Shown piece after piece: positions 1 to 10,793 of a stretch of DNA of 64,000 nucleotides. The translations under genes and the position numbers were made by a program. The notes beneath the pieces were generated by a model. The model made no database searches. It had not been told where the DNA came from and saw only the letters and a list, made by a program, of their open reading frames with translations. Origin of the DNA: Marinobacter salarius (GTDB taxonomy: Bacteria; Pseudomonadota; Gammaproteobacteria; Pseudomonadales; Oleiphilaceae); the NCBI GenBank assembly GCA_000831005.1, contig CP007152.1, forward strand, positions 2,232,001-2,296,000. Reading direction: 5' to 3'. The first letter of the stretch is position 1. Every line of letters starts with the position of its first letter.

Positions 1-740
1 GATGAAACGGGATAATCCCGTCCCGAACACTGTGAATCACCATCACTGGAACCGGGCTGATATCACCGATGCGTTCGTAAGCCTCGTATTCGTCAGTGAT
101 CGTCCAGCTCAATGGAACCTGCAGTGGCCAGGTGAGCCAGAAGTCGCCGAGTTTTTCACGGGCAATGGCGCGGAAGCCGGAGAAGGTGCCGTCTAGAATC
201 ACGCCGTCCAGGGGTGGTTGCTCGTCCCGCTTTACCCATTCACTGGCCAGGGCGGTTCCCAGTGCGCCACCCAGGCTCTGACCCAGAAGGAACAGGGGCT
301 GGCTCTGTACGTCCGGCTGGTCAACCAGCATCGCAGGCCGGTCTCTGCGTCGTGCAGGGTGCCTTCTATGTCCGGTGCGCCAGTAGAGCGCCCATATCCC
401 CGGTAGTCGATCAGGAAGACGTTGTAGCGCTTCTCAGGGAGCCAGGCGACGTTCATGATGTGGCTGCTGATGTTCTGGGCGTTGCGTGAAGGAAGTAAAC
501 AGTACCTTTCGGTTCGGAGCTGGCGGGGAGCCACCAGCCGTGGAGGGTTTCTCCGTCGGGGGTTTCCACGAACACATCTTCGAATTCCAGGTTCAGGCGG
601 TCGGGAGTGATGTAGGTGACCTGGTCCGGATAGAAGAACACGCTGCTGCAGCCGGTCTGCAGCAGCAGGGTAAACGCGGCGGTGAGGCCGGCCAGTGTTC
701 TCAGAGTTGTCAGAAGTAGGCGTGGAGTCCGAGTTGCCAT
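1..740 (-). CDS. alpha/beta hydrolase lipoprotein, partial, two frameshifts
   Basis: Alpha/beta-hydrolase-fold protein whose 3' end lies beyond the window start. The N-terminus is a lipoprotein signal (hydrophobic stretch ending LLLQTGCSS), so it is probably anchored in the envelope. Reading across two single-base losses near 486 (restoring FLHGNAQNISSHI) and near 333 (restoring GLRWLVDQPDVQ) gives a serine-hydrolase core: an oxyanion-type HGN, the nucleophile elbow GQSLGG, then DGTFSGFR. The visible sequence ends at VIHSVRDGIIPFH, the usual approach to the catalytic Asp and His. The start overlaps the end of the DUF4105 gene by about 30 bases, indicating one operon. Substrate unknown; family call firm. 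Confidence 0.8.
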
Positions 741-2574
741 GTGCTGCGGTACCTGTCGTAGTGGTCTTCACGGCTGAATTTTCCGAACAGGCTGAAGTCC
801 CGTTCGAGGTGCCAGTTGCCTTCCAGGTAGGCCTGATCCTGTCGGTGTTGGCTGCTGACGATCCAGGCTTTGGTTTTCACGCCGCCCAGAAGGCTGAACT
901 GGTTGTTCTGATGCAGTATACCCAGGTCGGCGCCGGGGGCGGCGTCGTAGCCGCGTCCCAGGTCGTCGTCGATTTCCAGGTCGGCAGTGGCCATGGCGAA
1001 GGCTTGGGTGCCGGGTGCCAGCTGCCAGCTGCCACCGGCGCCGCCCTCCAGGTAGGGGGTGAATACGCGGTTGGTTTCGGTGTCAGTGCGGCGGCCGCCG
1101 AAGCCGACTTGCCAGGACAGCGGCGAGAAGAACTGGTTGCGCGGCGAGAGTGAGCGGATTTCCACGCCGGTCAGCTGTTCAATCTGTACTTCGTTGTTGT
1201 CTGTGTACAGGCGGGCATCCAGTCGTAGGAACTGGAGCTGTGCTCCGCCACGGTAGCCGGCGGGTGGGTCAAGTATATCGTGATAGGCGGGGCGTAACGT
1301 GAGTTCGCTGAAGTTGCGGTCACCCATGCGCCCGCCGCTGACGCTGGCGCGAAAGGTGTCATGGCCCTGGTCGTCCCGGATGGCAGGCTCAGGGGGGCTG
1401 TCCTTTATCGCGACTCCGCGGATCTTGCTGCGTTCCCTTAGCAGGTCATGGGAGAGTGGGGCTGCATGTTCCCTGGGCCAGCCCTCGGCTTCGCTTTGGT
1501 AACGAACATAGTCGTAGGTGGCGTCCAGCACCCGCGCACGCGGTTCATCGTTCAATGCCTGTACCTCGGGTGCATCGGCATCCACATAGCCGTTGGCGAT
1601 GGCGGCGGCGAGTGTCTGATGGTCGTCGGGCAGGGCGTCGATGCGGTGGCTGACGTTGGTCGCCGCAGACGGGCGGTAGTAGACGGAGTCGACAAGTCCC
1701 TTGTCGACAACCCATCGCACCGTGTCCGAGGGAATGGCATGGGTGCCGACTTCCCCCAGCAGGTCGGTGCCGGGCCGGGCGACGTCGATCAGGGCCAGCA
1801 GGCGGTAGGCGCAGTTCTCGTCAAAAAAATAGTAATCGAAATTGCGCTCGCGTATCTCCCAGGTATGGGCGAGCATCATGTCCACTTCCGCCTGGGTGAG
1901 GTTGAGTGTGTACTCCCACAGGTCCCGGTGCTCAATGTCGGAATAGAGGCGAATTTTTTCGTAGTAGGGCTGGATGGAGGTAATGCCCGGGTAGCCACCA
2001 AAAATGCCTTATAGGCGAACAGAATTTCGCTATCGTGGGCGGCCGCATCGGCGGCGTAAGAGATGGTGTTGGCCAGGATCAGGTTCGTTTCCTCGTCTTC
2101 CCTGGGCGGGTCCAGTCGCAGGAACGTATGGCCAAACATGGACGACGGACTGTTCAGGTAGGACGCGGCAAATACCAGTGTCACGGTTTCGGTATTCAAC
2201 TCGTCGGTCCACTCCTCGAAAGCGGGGCAACTTGCGGGTTGCCCGGGCAGGTCCAGTTGTGCCCTTAGCCAGCGGTCCCGTGCCGGGAAGCGGCAGCGCG
2301 CGTGCTCATTCCCGCCTCCGGGCTGGGTGATGGCCGCGACTGTGGCTTCCAGTTCCGCCTTTGGTGAGGTTTTGCCGTTATCGCTGAGGTAGAAGGCATC
2401 GTCGTCCGCCTGACCGGTGTAGCCGTCGCCGAAGCGGTCGGGTTGGTAATGGAGCAGGGTCAACCACGCAGGATTCTGATGTAGGTTTCCGGTGTCGGGG
2501 AGCGATGTTGCAAATGCATTGAAACAGGATGCTAGCCATATAGGGGCCAGGGCGAACCGAAGCAAAGTGCGCAT
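710..2574 (-). CDS. DUF4105 (Lnb-type) periplasmic/outer-membrane protein, one frameshift
   Basis: Exported protein of about 621 residues once one base is restored in a T run near 2000-2004 (reading AYKAFFGGYPGITS). A signal peptide ends around FNAFA. The N-terminal half carries the DUF4105 features: SYLNSPSSMFGHTFLRLD, then FDYYFFDENCAYRLLALID, with a conserved His and Cys typical of this papain-like domain. The C-terminal half has alternating strands and ends in an aromatic residue (LHAYF), which suggests a beta-barrel or barrel-like domain. It sits between DUF3015 and a lipoprotein hydrolase in the same direction. The physiological substrate is not known; peptidase or amidase activity is inference from the domain. 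Confidence 0.82.
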
Positions 2575-2672
2575 GGATGGTCAGTCAATTCCGGGTTAGG
2601 CGACGGGTGGATGGTGAGACATTCGTTGCGCCGTCCATGGCGCGCAAACTCCTTTTTCTTCGCGCCCGAAGA

Positions 2673-3137
2673 TCAGGCGGCTACGTACTTGCTCAGCGTA
2701 TCGTTCTGCTCCAGCAGGGCTACGATGGCATCGACAGCCTCGCCAGAGGTGGTGTCGGACGATGGGAAGATGGTTGCGAAATTATCCTGCAGAACTTTGC
2801 GGAAAGAGTCGCGATCCGCTTCGTCCACACCCAGCAGTACGGCCAGGGTGTCCAGGTTTTCGCCGGAGCCACGGGACATGTCGCGGGCAACTTTATCGAT
2901 GTTGCTGTCCATGTACATGGCCATGGATTGCACGGACTGGTTGGTCTGACAACCCAGGGTACCGGTGGTCATACCAAACGTCTGGTTACCGAAAGTACCG
3001 TTGGTGGTTGCCGCCAGAACGTGGGGGGCGATGCCTGACTGTCCTTTCCAGATCATTGCACCAACGCCGCAACCAGGCTGAGCGAAGGCTAGGGTAGAAG
3101 CACCCATGAGCAGTGCACCTGCGATGAGTTTTTTCAT
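2673..3137 (-). CDS. DUF3015 family exported protein
   Basis: Small secreted protein of 154 residues. The signal peptide ends at FAQ, and the mature protein begins PGCGVGAMIWKGQSG, typical of DUF3015. Two cysteines (in GCGVG and in GTLGCQTNQ) could form a disulfide. Downstream on the same strand come the DUF4105 protein and the hydrolase, so it is probably the first gene of that operon. The gene is intact, unlike both neighbours. Function unknown. Confidence 0.87.
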   Translation of the reverse strand: MKKLIAGALLMGASTLAFAQPGCGVGAMIWKGQSGIAPHVLAATTNGTFGNQTFGMTTGTLGCQTNQSVQSMAMYMDSNIDKVARDMSRGSGENLDTLAVLLGVDEADRDSFRKVLQDNFATIFPSSDTTSGEAVDAIVALLEQNDTLSKYVAA

Positions 3138-3262
3138 TATCCACTCCTTGTTTGATTTAGCTGTCGTCGCAAACGCGCCATGCCCACCTGAAAGGGTCCC
3201 GGAGCCGGCGCGCTAACGGCCCTGACTGATTTCCCGTGGAGACAGGTCGACCGTTGACTCTG

Positions 3263-3290
3263 AGTATAGTTGAAATATCAGGAAGGCAAA
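3263..3290 (-). promoter_or_regulatory. putative sigma-70 promoter for the DUF3015 operon
   Basis: On the minus strand TTTGCC (-35 region, 3285-3290) is followed after 16 bases by TATACT (-10, 3263-3268), about 125 bases upstream of the DUF3015 start. The -10 is good and the -35 weak. Confidence 0.4.
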
Positions 3291-3390
3291 TTACAAAGGC
3301 GCTGAGTGATTGATTTGGCCCGCAAAGTCAAAAATGTGATCATGTGTTCATATTTCTAAATCGGCTAAAAAATGTTCTTTTGTAATGATC

Positions 3391-3419
3391 TTGTTATATA
3401 GAACTTGTTTGGGTATAGT
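3391..3419 (+). promoter_or_regulatory. putative sigma-70 promoter for the 3465 lipoprotein
   Basis: TTGTTA (3391-3396), a 17-base spacer and TATAGT (3414-3419) form a near-consensus promoter about 45 bases upstream of the lipoprotein start. The divergent gap 3138-3464 holds this and the oppositely directed DUF3015 promoter, with no gene. Confidence 0.6.
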
Positions 3420-3464
3420 GCGCGCGGCCATGAAGGCTTGTACACAACACATGGAGATTGAGTT

Positions 3465-3905
3465 TTGAAAAAAGTTCTTGTCGCATCATCACTGATTCTT
3501 GCTGGCGCACTGACTGGCTGTTCCTCACTGAACACCAGCGCTCCCTCCCTGCCGCTGTCTGGCTCCGTTGCTACCGACGTTAAGGCTGACATCGAAGTAG
3601 GCGAGAAGATCACCGGTCAATCCTCTGCAACCAAGGTTCTGTTCTTTACCCTGGGTGCTGAAACTGAATACGCTGATGGCGTTGCCTACTCTGCCGGTGG
3701 TAACGGTGGAAGTGCACTGCCTTTCGCTCTGCCGAACCCGGTTGAAGCTGTTAAGGCGGCTGCTGCCTACAACGCCATTCAGGAATCCGGTGCTGACGTG
3801 ATTGTCGCTCCGCGTTACACCGTCAAGAAAGACGATTACGTGGTATTTGGAACCATCAACGTATCCGTTGAAGGTTACAAGGGCACCATCAAAAGCGTTA
3901 AGTAA
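3465..3905 (+). CDS. small lipoprotein of unknown function
   Basis: 146-residue lipoprotein. The signal peptide ends in the lipobox LTGCSS. The start is TTG; no in-frame ATG gives a signal peptide, and the MKKVLVASS start is typical. The mature protein contains LFFTLGAETEYADGVAY and an Ala-rich helix EAVKAAAAYNAIQESGADVIVAPRY resembling small stress or envelope lipoproteins whose members share a VAPRY-type ending. It has its own promoter and a strong terminator, so it is probably monocistronic and well expressed. Role unknown. Confidence 0.8.
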   Translation: MKKVLVASSLILAGALTGCSSLNTSAPSLPLSGSVATDVKADIEVGEKITGQSSATKVLFFTLGAETEYADGVAYSAGGNGGSALPFALPNPVEAVKAAAAYNAIQESGADVIVAPRYTVKKDDYVVFGTINVSVEGYKGTIKSVK

Positions 3906-3930
3906 GCGATTGCTTAATGCCAGGTGTTAC

Positions 3931-3968
3931 AAAAAAGCCGGAACATGACACCATGTTCCGGCTTTTTT
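3931..3968. terminator. bidirectional rho-independent terminator
   Basis: Perfect 11-bp stem (3937-3947 pairing with 3952-3962), loop acac, an A tract on the left and a T tract on the right. It can end both the lipoprotein gene (plus) and the liv operon (minus, livF ends at 4009). Confidence 0.9.
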
Positions 3969-4008
3969 GCGTTTAGGTACGCCGTTCTAGCGGTGGGTGG
4001 CTATCTCA

Positions 4009-4710
<702 letters not shown>

Positions 4711-4719
4711 GGTTATTCC

Positions 4720-5474
4720 TCAGGCCTCACCCAGATAGGCTTTGATGACATCATCGTTGCGGCGAATCTCATCCGGTGTGCCGCTGGCCAGGGGCGCCCC
4801 TGGTTGATCACATTGATGCGGTCAGAGATATCCATCACCAGGCTCATGTCGTGCTCAATCAGCACCACAGACACGTTGTAGTCTTCCTTCAGACTGATAA
4901 TCAGCTGGTTCAGGTCTTTGGTTTCGGCCGGGTTCAGGCCTGCAGCGGGTTCATCCAGCATCAGTAGCTTGGGCTCGGTCACCATGCAGCGGGCGATCTC
5001 AAGACGGCGCTGCTGGCCGTAGGCCAGGTTGCCGGCTTCCCGGTTCGCCATATCCGTCAGTCCCACCCGGTCCAGCCAATAGGCGGCGCGGTCCAGCGAC
5101 TTTTGCTCTTTCTCCCGATAGTTCGGGGTATTCAGTATGCCGGAGAGCAGATTGGTGTTGAGGTGGCGATGTTGCGCCACCAGCAGGTTCTCCACCACCG
5201 TCATACGGCTGAACAGACGCACGTGCTGAAAGGTTCTGACCAGGCCAAGGCGGGAAATCTTGAAGTCCGGCTTACCCTGGATTTCACCTCCCTGGAACAG
5301 GATCTTGCCACCAGTGGGCTTGTAGAAACCGCTCATGCAGTTAAACACGGTGGTTTTGCCGGCTCCGTTGGGGCCGATGATAGCGACAATCTCATGTTCC
5401 TGTACGTCCAGCGACACCTGATCCACCGCCAGGAGCCCGCCAAAGCGCATCGACAGATTCTGTACTTCAAGCAT
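4720..5474 (-). CDS. livG: branched-chain amino acid ABC transporter ATPase LivG, one frameshift
   Basis: First ATPase of the Liv importer. Walker A GPNGAGKTT, signature LAYGQQRRLEIARC and Walker B LLMLDEPAAGLNP are all present. As read, the frame changes after DRINVINQGRP and runs to 4713. Restoring one base in the G/C run near 4792 gives RPLASGTPDEIRR...AYLGEA and a stop at 4720, for a normal 251-residue protein. It lies 6 bases downstream of livM. Confidence 0.94.
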
Positions 5475-5480
5475 TATCCG

Positions 5481-6750
5481 TCACTCCTGCTTTTTCAGTT
5501 CAATGTGGATGCGTCGCATGGGCAGCAAGCCCTGCGGGCGCCAGACCATCATCAACACCATGGCCGCGCCGAAGATCAACATCCGGTACTCGGAGAACTC
5601 CCGTGCCAGTTCCGGCAGTATGGTGACCGCGATCGCAGCGAGGATGACTCCCATCTGGGAGCCCATGCCGCCCAGTACCACAATCGCCAGAATGATGGCC
5701 GATTCCAGGAACACAAAGGATTCCGGGCTGATAAAGCCCTGCTTGGAGGCGAACACCGTACCGGCAAAACCGGCGAAGAAAGCACCGATGGTAAAGGCGG
5801 AAAGCTTCACCGCAGTTCGGTTCAATCCCAGGGATTTTGCCGCAATCTCGTCTTCGCGGAGGGCTTCCCAGGCACGGCCTACCGGCATCCGCATCAAGCG
5901 GCGAATAGCGATAGCGGTAATGACGGCCAGTACCAAAGCGATCAGGTACAGGAAAATCACCTTGTGCTCACCGCTGTAGCAATGCCGAAGGTTTCATGGA
6001 ACGACGTATTGCCTTCCTCCTTCACCCGGCGGCCGAATTCCATGCCAAACAGAGTAGGGTCGGGAATGCCGCCGATGCCATTGGGGCCGCCCGTCAGGTT
6101 GGTCATGTTGTTAAGCAGGATGCGGATGATTTCCCCAAAACCGAGTGTGACGATGGCCAGGTAATCCCCTCGCAGTCGCAACACCGGAAAGCCGAGAACC
6201 AACCCGAACAGGGCCGCAAGCAGGGCACCGATCGGCAGGGCAAACCAGAATGAAACGCCGTAATACTGAGACAGCAGGGCAAAGGTGTATGCACCGACGG
6301 CGTAGAAAGCGACGTAGCCCAGGTCCAGCAGGCCGGCGAGGCCGACAACCACATTCAGGCCCAGGCCAGCATGACGTAGATGAGCACCAGGGTAGCCAGA
6401 TCCACCGCGCCACGGGAGGCGATAAAGGGCCAGATAAGGGCGCCTATGATCATCAGCGTGAGCAGGGCCGATTCCAGTTTCAGCCGCTTGCTCTGCTCCA
6501 TGGGCTTGCGGTTGGCCAGCGGGTTTGCTGCGGGCAGCTGCCGCAGTGAGCCCATCAGATTGTCCCGGAACAGCTGGAACAGGAAGACAATAACCGCTGC
6601 CAGCAGTACGCCGATGACGGTAGACGTCTCGGCGCCTTCAAGGGTAACCGTGGTGCCTTCGCTGGCCAGGTTGAATCCCAGAATGGGGTACGAAATGATC
6701 AGGGTGACAATGGCGCAAAACAGCGCGTGTTTCAGGTTATGAGCAGCCAT
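5481..6750 (-). CDS. livM: branched-chain amino acid ABC permease LivM, two frameshifts
   Basis: Second membrane permease of the Liv system, split over three frames. The pieces join at about 6364 ([21 protein letters not shown]) and about 5979 ([19 protein letters not shown]). Each join needs one restored C and gives about 423 residues, the usual LivM length with its extended N-terminal region. Conserved permease features are [19 protein letters not shown] and [13 protein letters not shown], the EAA-like loop contacting the ATPases. The start codon overlaps the livH stop by one base (TGATG), indicating translational coupling. Confidence 0.94.
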
Positions 6751-7674
6751 CAGATCTTTTCAACCTCCGGTTTGCCAAGCAGGCCGGTGGGTTTGAACAG
6801 CAGGATCAGGATCAGCAGTCCGAAGGAGACAACGTCCTTGTATTCGCCGCTGAGGTAACCGGAGGTCATGCTCTCGGCAACCCCGAGAATCAGCCCCCCA
6901 AGCATGGCGCCCGGAATGCTTCCGATGCCCCCCAAAACGGCGGCCGTAAACGCCCTTCAGTCCCGCAATGAAGCCAAACAGCGGATCGATGGAGCCGTAG
7001 TACATTCCCAGCAGAAGGCCTGCGACCGCGGCCAATGCAGCACCAATGACGAATGTGGCTGAAATGATGCGGTTGGTGTCTATGCCCAGCAGGTTGGCCA
7101 TTCCAAGGTCTTGGGAAACGGCCCGGCAGGCGCGGCCGATGCGGGAGCGGGATATGAACAGGGAGAGTATTGTCATGCAGATCAGTGTGGTGATGAAGAT
7201 GGTGACTTGCATGTAGGAAATCGAGGTCTGGAACGAATCTTCGGCACCGAACCGGAATCCGCCTTCAATCAGCGCAGGAAAACCGATGTTGCGTGATCCC
7301 TGGGCCAGGTGAACGTAGTTCTGGAGGAAGATTGACATGCCGATTGCCGAGATCAGCGGAATCAGGCGGTGCTTTCCCCGAACCGGTCGATATGCCACCC
7401 GCTCCACGGCCCAGCCCATGGTGCTGGAAACGATCATCGCGCAGACCAGCGCCACGATCAGTATCAACGGAAGCCAGGCGACACCCAGTGCGGCAAGGCC
7501 GGTAATGGCGATAAGGGCGGTATAGGCCCCGATCATGTAAATCTCACCATGGGCAAAGTTGATCATGCCAATGATGCCGTAAACCATCGTGTAACCGATG
7601 GCGATCAGGGCGTAGGTGCTCCCGATCGTCAGCCCGTTTATGAGCTGCTGGATAAAGTACAGGAGGTCTTGCAT
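6750..7674 (-). CDS. livH: branched-chain amino acid ABC permease LivH, one frameshift
   Basis: First membrane permease of the Liv system, about 307 residues after correction. It begins with QQLINGLTIGSTYALIAIGY, a LivH hallmark. In this gene the error is an extra base: a C run at 6953-6955 (plus strand) is one too long. Removing a base turns GLKGVYGRRFGG into GLKAFTAAVLGGIGSIPGA and lets the protein finish as LLGKPEVEKI. The stop overlaps the livM start. Confidence 0.94.
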
Positions 7675-7767
7675 CTGTGTGGGACTCCGATAGCCTGCCC
7701 CTTCCTCTGCACACAGGCACAGCCCGGGGTACCGGGGGGACTGAATACAGGATCAACAGGGGCCTAG

Positions 7768-7802
7768 AAAAACACCTTCTCCCGGATCGCGGTGAGAAGG
7801 TG
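7768..7802 (-). terminator. internal terminator/attenuator between livK and livH
   Basis: On the minus strand a 9-bp stem CACCTTCTC / GAGAAGGTG (7794-7802 with 7773-7781) is followed by TTTTT (7772-7768). It sits between the binding-protein gene and the permease genes. Partial termination here would yield more LivK than membrane components. Confidence 0.75.
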
Positions 7803-7835
7803 CTCTCATAATTACCGTTTGTTAACGATTGCGGC

Positions 7836-8948
7836 TTAGTTTACCGGAGTTTTGCTGCCATCTGAATGCCATTCGTAAACAACAAACTCAAACGATTCCA
7901 TATCGCCTTTGTTGTCGTACTCAACGGTACCGATTGGCGTCTGGAATGTGCCTGCGCGCAGCGCTTCGGCCACATCGAATGGGTCAGTTGATTCGGCGGC
8001 TTCAATGCCATCGGCAATCAGCTGTACAGCGGTGTAGGAGGTCAGTACGAAAGGACCGGAGGGATCTTCGCCTTTCTCTTCAAAGGCCTGAACCAGTTCC
8101 TGGTTTTCGTCTTTTTCATCGAAGCTCGGCGGCAGTGTAACCAGCAGCCCTTCGGCTGCCTCGCCGGCGATGGTGTTGATGTCTTTGTTGCCCACGCCTT
8201 CCGGGCCCATGAACGTGGCGTCCAGGTCAGCCTGTTGCGCCTGACGCAGGATCAAACCGAGTTCCGGATGGTAGCCGCCATAATAGACGTAGTCCACATC
8301 AGCCTGCCTGAGCTTGGTCACCAGCGATGAAAAGTCCTTGGCACCAGCGGTAATGCCCTCAAACATGGCCACTTCAACACCGGCTTCTTCGAGGGTGTCA
8401 CGAACGGCGGTCGCAATGCCTTCACCGTACTGTTGCTTGTCGTGAACAACGGCAACACGCTCGGGCTTCTGGCTGATCAGGTAATTGGCGGCAACCGGGC
8501 CCTGCATGCTGTCCAGACCGATAGTACGGAAGACCAGTTCGTAGCCACGCTCGGTAATGTCCGGGCTGGTTGAAGCTGGCGTCACCATCAGGATGCCTTC
8601 GTCCTCGTAGATGTCGGAAGCGGGCTGGGTGGAGCTGGAGCAGAGGTGCCCGACCACGAAGCGCACGCCTTCGTTGACCATGTTGTTGGCAACTGAGACG
8701 GCCTGCTTGGGATCACACACGTCGTCCTGTTCGACGGCTACAAGTTTCTCTCCCATAACACCGCCATTGGCATTGATCTGTTCGATCGCCATGCGGGCGC
8801 CAGAGAACTGCATATCACCGTACTGGGCGACAGGGCCGGTCATCGGCCCTGCGATGCCGATTTTGATTTCGGCAGCGGCTTGGCCGGCGCCCATCACGGC
8901 AATGGATGTTGCAACAGCGGATACGAGTTTCTTGACTGGTGTTCTCAT
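7836..8948 (-). CDS. livK: branched-chain amino acid periplasmic binding protein (LivK/BraC)
   Basis: Periplasmic substrate-binding protein of the Liv importer, 370 residues. The start at 8948 (MRTPVKKLVSAVATS) gives a proper signal peptide ending GQAAA. The upstream in-frame ATG at 9077 would place 43 extra residues before it and is unlikely. The mature start IKIGIAGPMTGPVAQYG, the disulfide pair in DDVCDPKQAV and VGHLCSSSTQPAS, and the hinge region PASTSPDITERGYELVFRT match the BraC/LivK family. It is the first gene of the liv operon and is followed by a terminator-like hairpin. Confidence 0.95.
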   Translation of the reverse strand: MRTPVKKLVSAVATSIAVMGAGQAAAEIKIGIAGPMTGPVAQYGDMQFSGARMAIEQINANGGVMGEKLVAVEQDDVCDPKQAVSVANNMVNEGVRFVVGHLCSSSTQPASDIYEDEGILMVTPASTSPDITERGYELVFRTIGLDSMQGPVAANYLISQKPERVAVVHDKQQYGEGIATAVRDTLEEAGVEVAMFEGITAGAKDFSSLVTKLRQADVDYVYYGGYHPELGLILRQAQQADLDATFMGPEGVGNKDINTIAGEAAEGLLVTLPPSFDEKDENQELVQAFEEKGEDPSGPFVLTSYTAVQLIADGIEAAESTDPFDVAEALRAGTFQTPIGTVEYDNKGDMESFEFVVYEWHSDGSKTPVN

Positions 8949-9112
8949 TGGGTCTGTCCTGTTTTGTGTCAGGGTTTTTCTTATGTTCTCAGCGATGTAA
9001 ACAAACACCACACCTGCCACCTTGTCAAGCAGGCAATGCCAGTGAATGTGACGGAACGCTGACGGTTGTTTTTCCAATCATAGGCGAGCAAGGAGCGTGC
9101 CGGCCTGTCGTG

Positions 9113-10063
9113 TCAGGCGTCAGACTGCTCCCCGTCGTCCGTGAAAATCAGTTTCCGGAAACTGTCGTGATCCCTTAACTGTTCAAAGCTGGGGTCAACG
9201 GAGGCGTCGTCCTTGTATGCTTCAGAGATATTAATCGCCTTTTGCAGCGTCGTCACGGCATCGTCCCAACGACCGATCTCGGCGTAGGCGCAGGCCAGCT
9301 GATAGTGCGCATGGCCGTTTTCAGGGGCCAGTTTCAGGGCGCGCTGGCAAAGACTGATCGCCCACAGTGGCTCCTGCATTTCCAGCACCGCATCGGCCTT
9401 GTAACTCAGCGCTTCCACGTCGTCAGGTCGAAGATCCAGGATCGTATCGTAGGCAGAAATCTTATTCTGCTGGGAGGTTTCCTGGCTGGCTTTCAGCCAA
9501 AGGGAGTGCACTTCGTTGGTGCGTTCGATCTCGGCCTGGTTCTGATGAATGATGTCGGATTTCTGCCTTAACTGGTCCTCGATGAATTCCAGGCGCTTTT
9601 CATATTCAACGACCAGTTCATTGACCCGCTTCTCGGCAAGGCTGGTGAGCTGGTTGCGCATGTCGCGAATCGAATTCCAGCCAATGACCACGAGAATGGA
9701 GGTGGCGCCAGCGATCAGGTAGAAGAAGTAGGTAACGGTGTCGGTGGCGTACGACATGGTTTTGTCGGCCACCGAGAGTTCCTTGTCGACAACCTTCTCG
9801 ATCAGCTCGGCGCGGGTGTTCATCATTTCCTTGCGCAGTGCTTTGGTTTCCTCCAATAGATACAGCTCAACAAACGGCGTGTACATGGGTTCTTCCGCGG
9901 TATCGATTCGCTGCTGGACATCCTCGGCGGTCAGGTTCTCGCCGGGCTCCTGAGCCGTGGTGGCAGAACTGAATAGCAGTGCGATCAGGCATGAAGCGAG
10001 GGCGGTTGTCAGGCGCTTCCCGGAAGAGCTTTGCAGGATAAGATTATGTACTCGGGTGTTCAT
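9113..10063 (-). CDS. membrane-anchored TPR/coiled-coil protein
   Basis: 316-residue protein. It has a signal peptide (hydrophobic, ending SSATTAQ), then a helical linker and a clear transmembrane segment (TVTYFFYLIAGATSILVVIG, about residues 112-131). A charged coiled coil follows (RVNELVVEYEKRLEFIEDQLRQ), then C-terminal tetratricopeptide repeats (ALSYKADAVLEM; GHAHYQLACAYAEIGRWDDA). A scaffolding role is usual for such architecture, but the partner is unknown. It is divergent from the MarR gene. Confidence 0.8.
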   Translation of the reverse strand: MNTRVHNLILQSSSGKRLTTALASCLIALLFSSATTAQEPGENLTAEDVQQRIDTAEEPMYTPFVELYLLEETKALRKEMMNTRAELIEKVVDKELSVADKTMSYATDTVTYFFYLIAGATSILVVIGWNSIRDMRNQLTSLAEKRVNELVVEYEKRLEFIEDQLRQKSDIIHQNQAEIERTNEVHSLWLKASQETSQQNKISAYDTILDLRPDDVEALSYKADAVLEMQEPLWAISLCQRALKLAPENGHAHYQLACAYAEIGRWDDAVTTLQKAINISEAYKDDASVDPSFEQLRDHDSFRKLIFTDDGEQSDA

Positions 10064-10195
10064 TGGGCCGTGTCCGTTGTGCGGAAATTCAACAAGGGGG
10101 TGACCTTAGCATAGTGGTTGGCGGAAGAATGCGAAAATTCGTAAAAGGACTGGCAGGTCAGTGGAATACACCGCGGTGGGTGTGGTGACTACTGC

Positions 10196-10224
10196 TTGCA
10201 ATCTTGGGAACAAAGACCTCTAAT
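10196..10224 (+). promoter_or_regulatory. putative promoter of the MarR-family gene
   Basis: TTGCAA (10196-10201), a 17-base spacer and TCTAAT (10219-10224), 46 bases before the start codon. A short inverted repeat TGTT-ATA-AACA (10231-10241) lies just downstream and could be an autoregulatory operator; that part is speculative. Confidence 0.45.
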
Positions 10225-10269
10225 GCTTAGTGTTATAAACAATTCGGCAAATCGAAGCGGAGTGTTGCG

Positions 10270-10770
10270 TTGAACAATTACGAAGAGGTTTTGGTGGCGT
10301 TGCGTCGGGTGATTCGAGCGACTGACCTGCATTCCAAACGCCTTAGCAAGCACGCGGGGCTGACCGGCCCGCAATTGCTGATTATGCGCAGCATCCGTGA
10401 CCTGGGCGAGGTCACCATCGGAACCATCGCCGATAAGGTGAGCCTGAGCCAGGCAACCGTGACCACGATTCTTGATCGGCTGGAGCATCGTAAACTGGTT
10501 TACCGTGTTCGCAGCACCCAGGACAAACGCAAGGTTCATGCGCATCTGACGAGTGAGGGCGCGGAAATCCTATCGCGGGCGCCGAACCCGCTTCAGGAAG
10601 ACTTCACACGGAAGTTCCAGAGCCTGGCAGAATGGGAGCAGACCATGATTCTGGCTTCATTGCAGCGGGTGGCCAATATGATGGACGCGGATAATATCGA
10701 TGCAGCCCCGATGCTCACCGTAGGGTCGGTGCTGAAGGATGATGGCTGGAAGGCCGATGACAAGTCCTGA
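10270..10770 (+). CDS. MarR-family transcriptional regulator
   Basis: 166-residue winged-helix regulator with a TTG start. The MarR fold is visible: dimerisation helix at the N-terminus, recognition region VTIGTIADKVSLSQATVTTILDRL, and wing YRVRSTQDKRKVHAHLTSEG with the conserved Asp-Lys-Arg. The C-terminal tail after about residue 135 is longer than the minimal family. Target genes cannot be read from the sequence. It is convergent with the cytochrome c gene, with only 23 bases between the two stops. Confidence 0.9.
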   Translation: MNNYEEVLVALRRVIRATDLHSKRLSKHAGLTGPQLLIMRSIRDLGEVTIGTIADKVSLSQATVTTILDRLEHRKLVYRVRSTQDKRKVHAHLTSEGAEILSRAPNPLQEDFTRKFQSLAEWEQTMILASLQRVANMMDADNIDAAPMLTVGSVLKDDGWKADDKS

Positions 10771-10793
10771 GACGATGGCACCGGCTTCAAGGA

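Noticed and set aside
5103..6164. 353-codon plus-strand frame rich in His and Gln
   Set aside because: Antisense to livG and livM; the His/Gln richness is the complement of membrane-protein codons.
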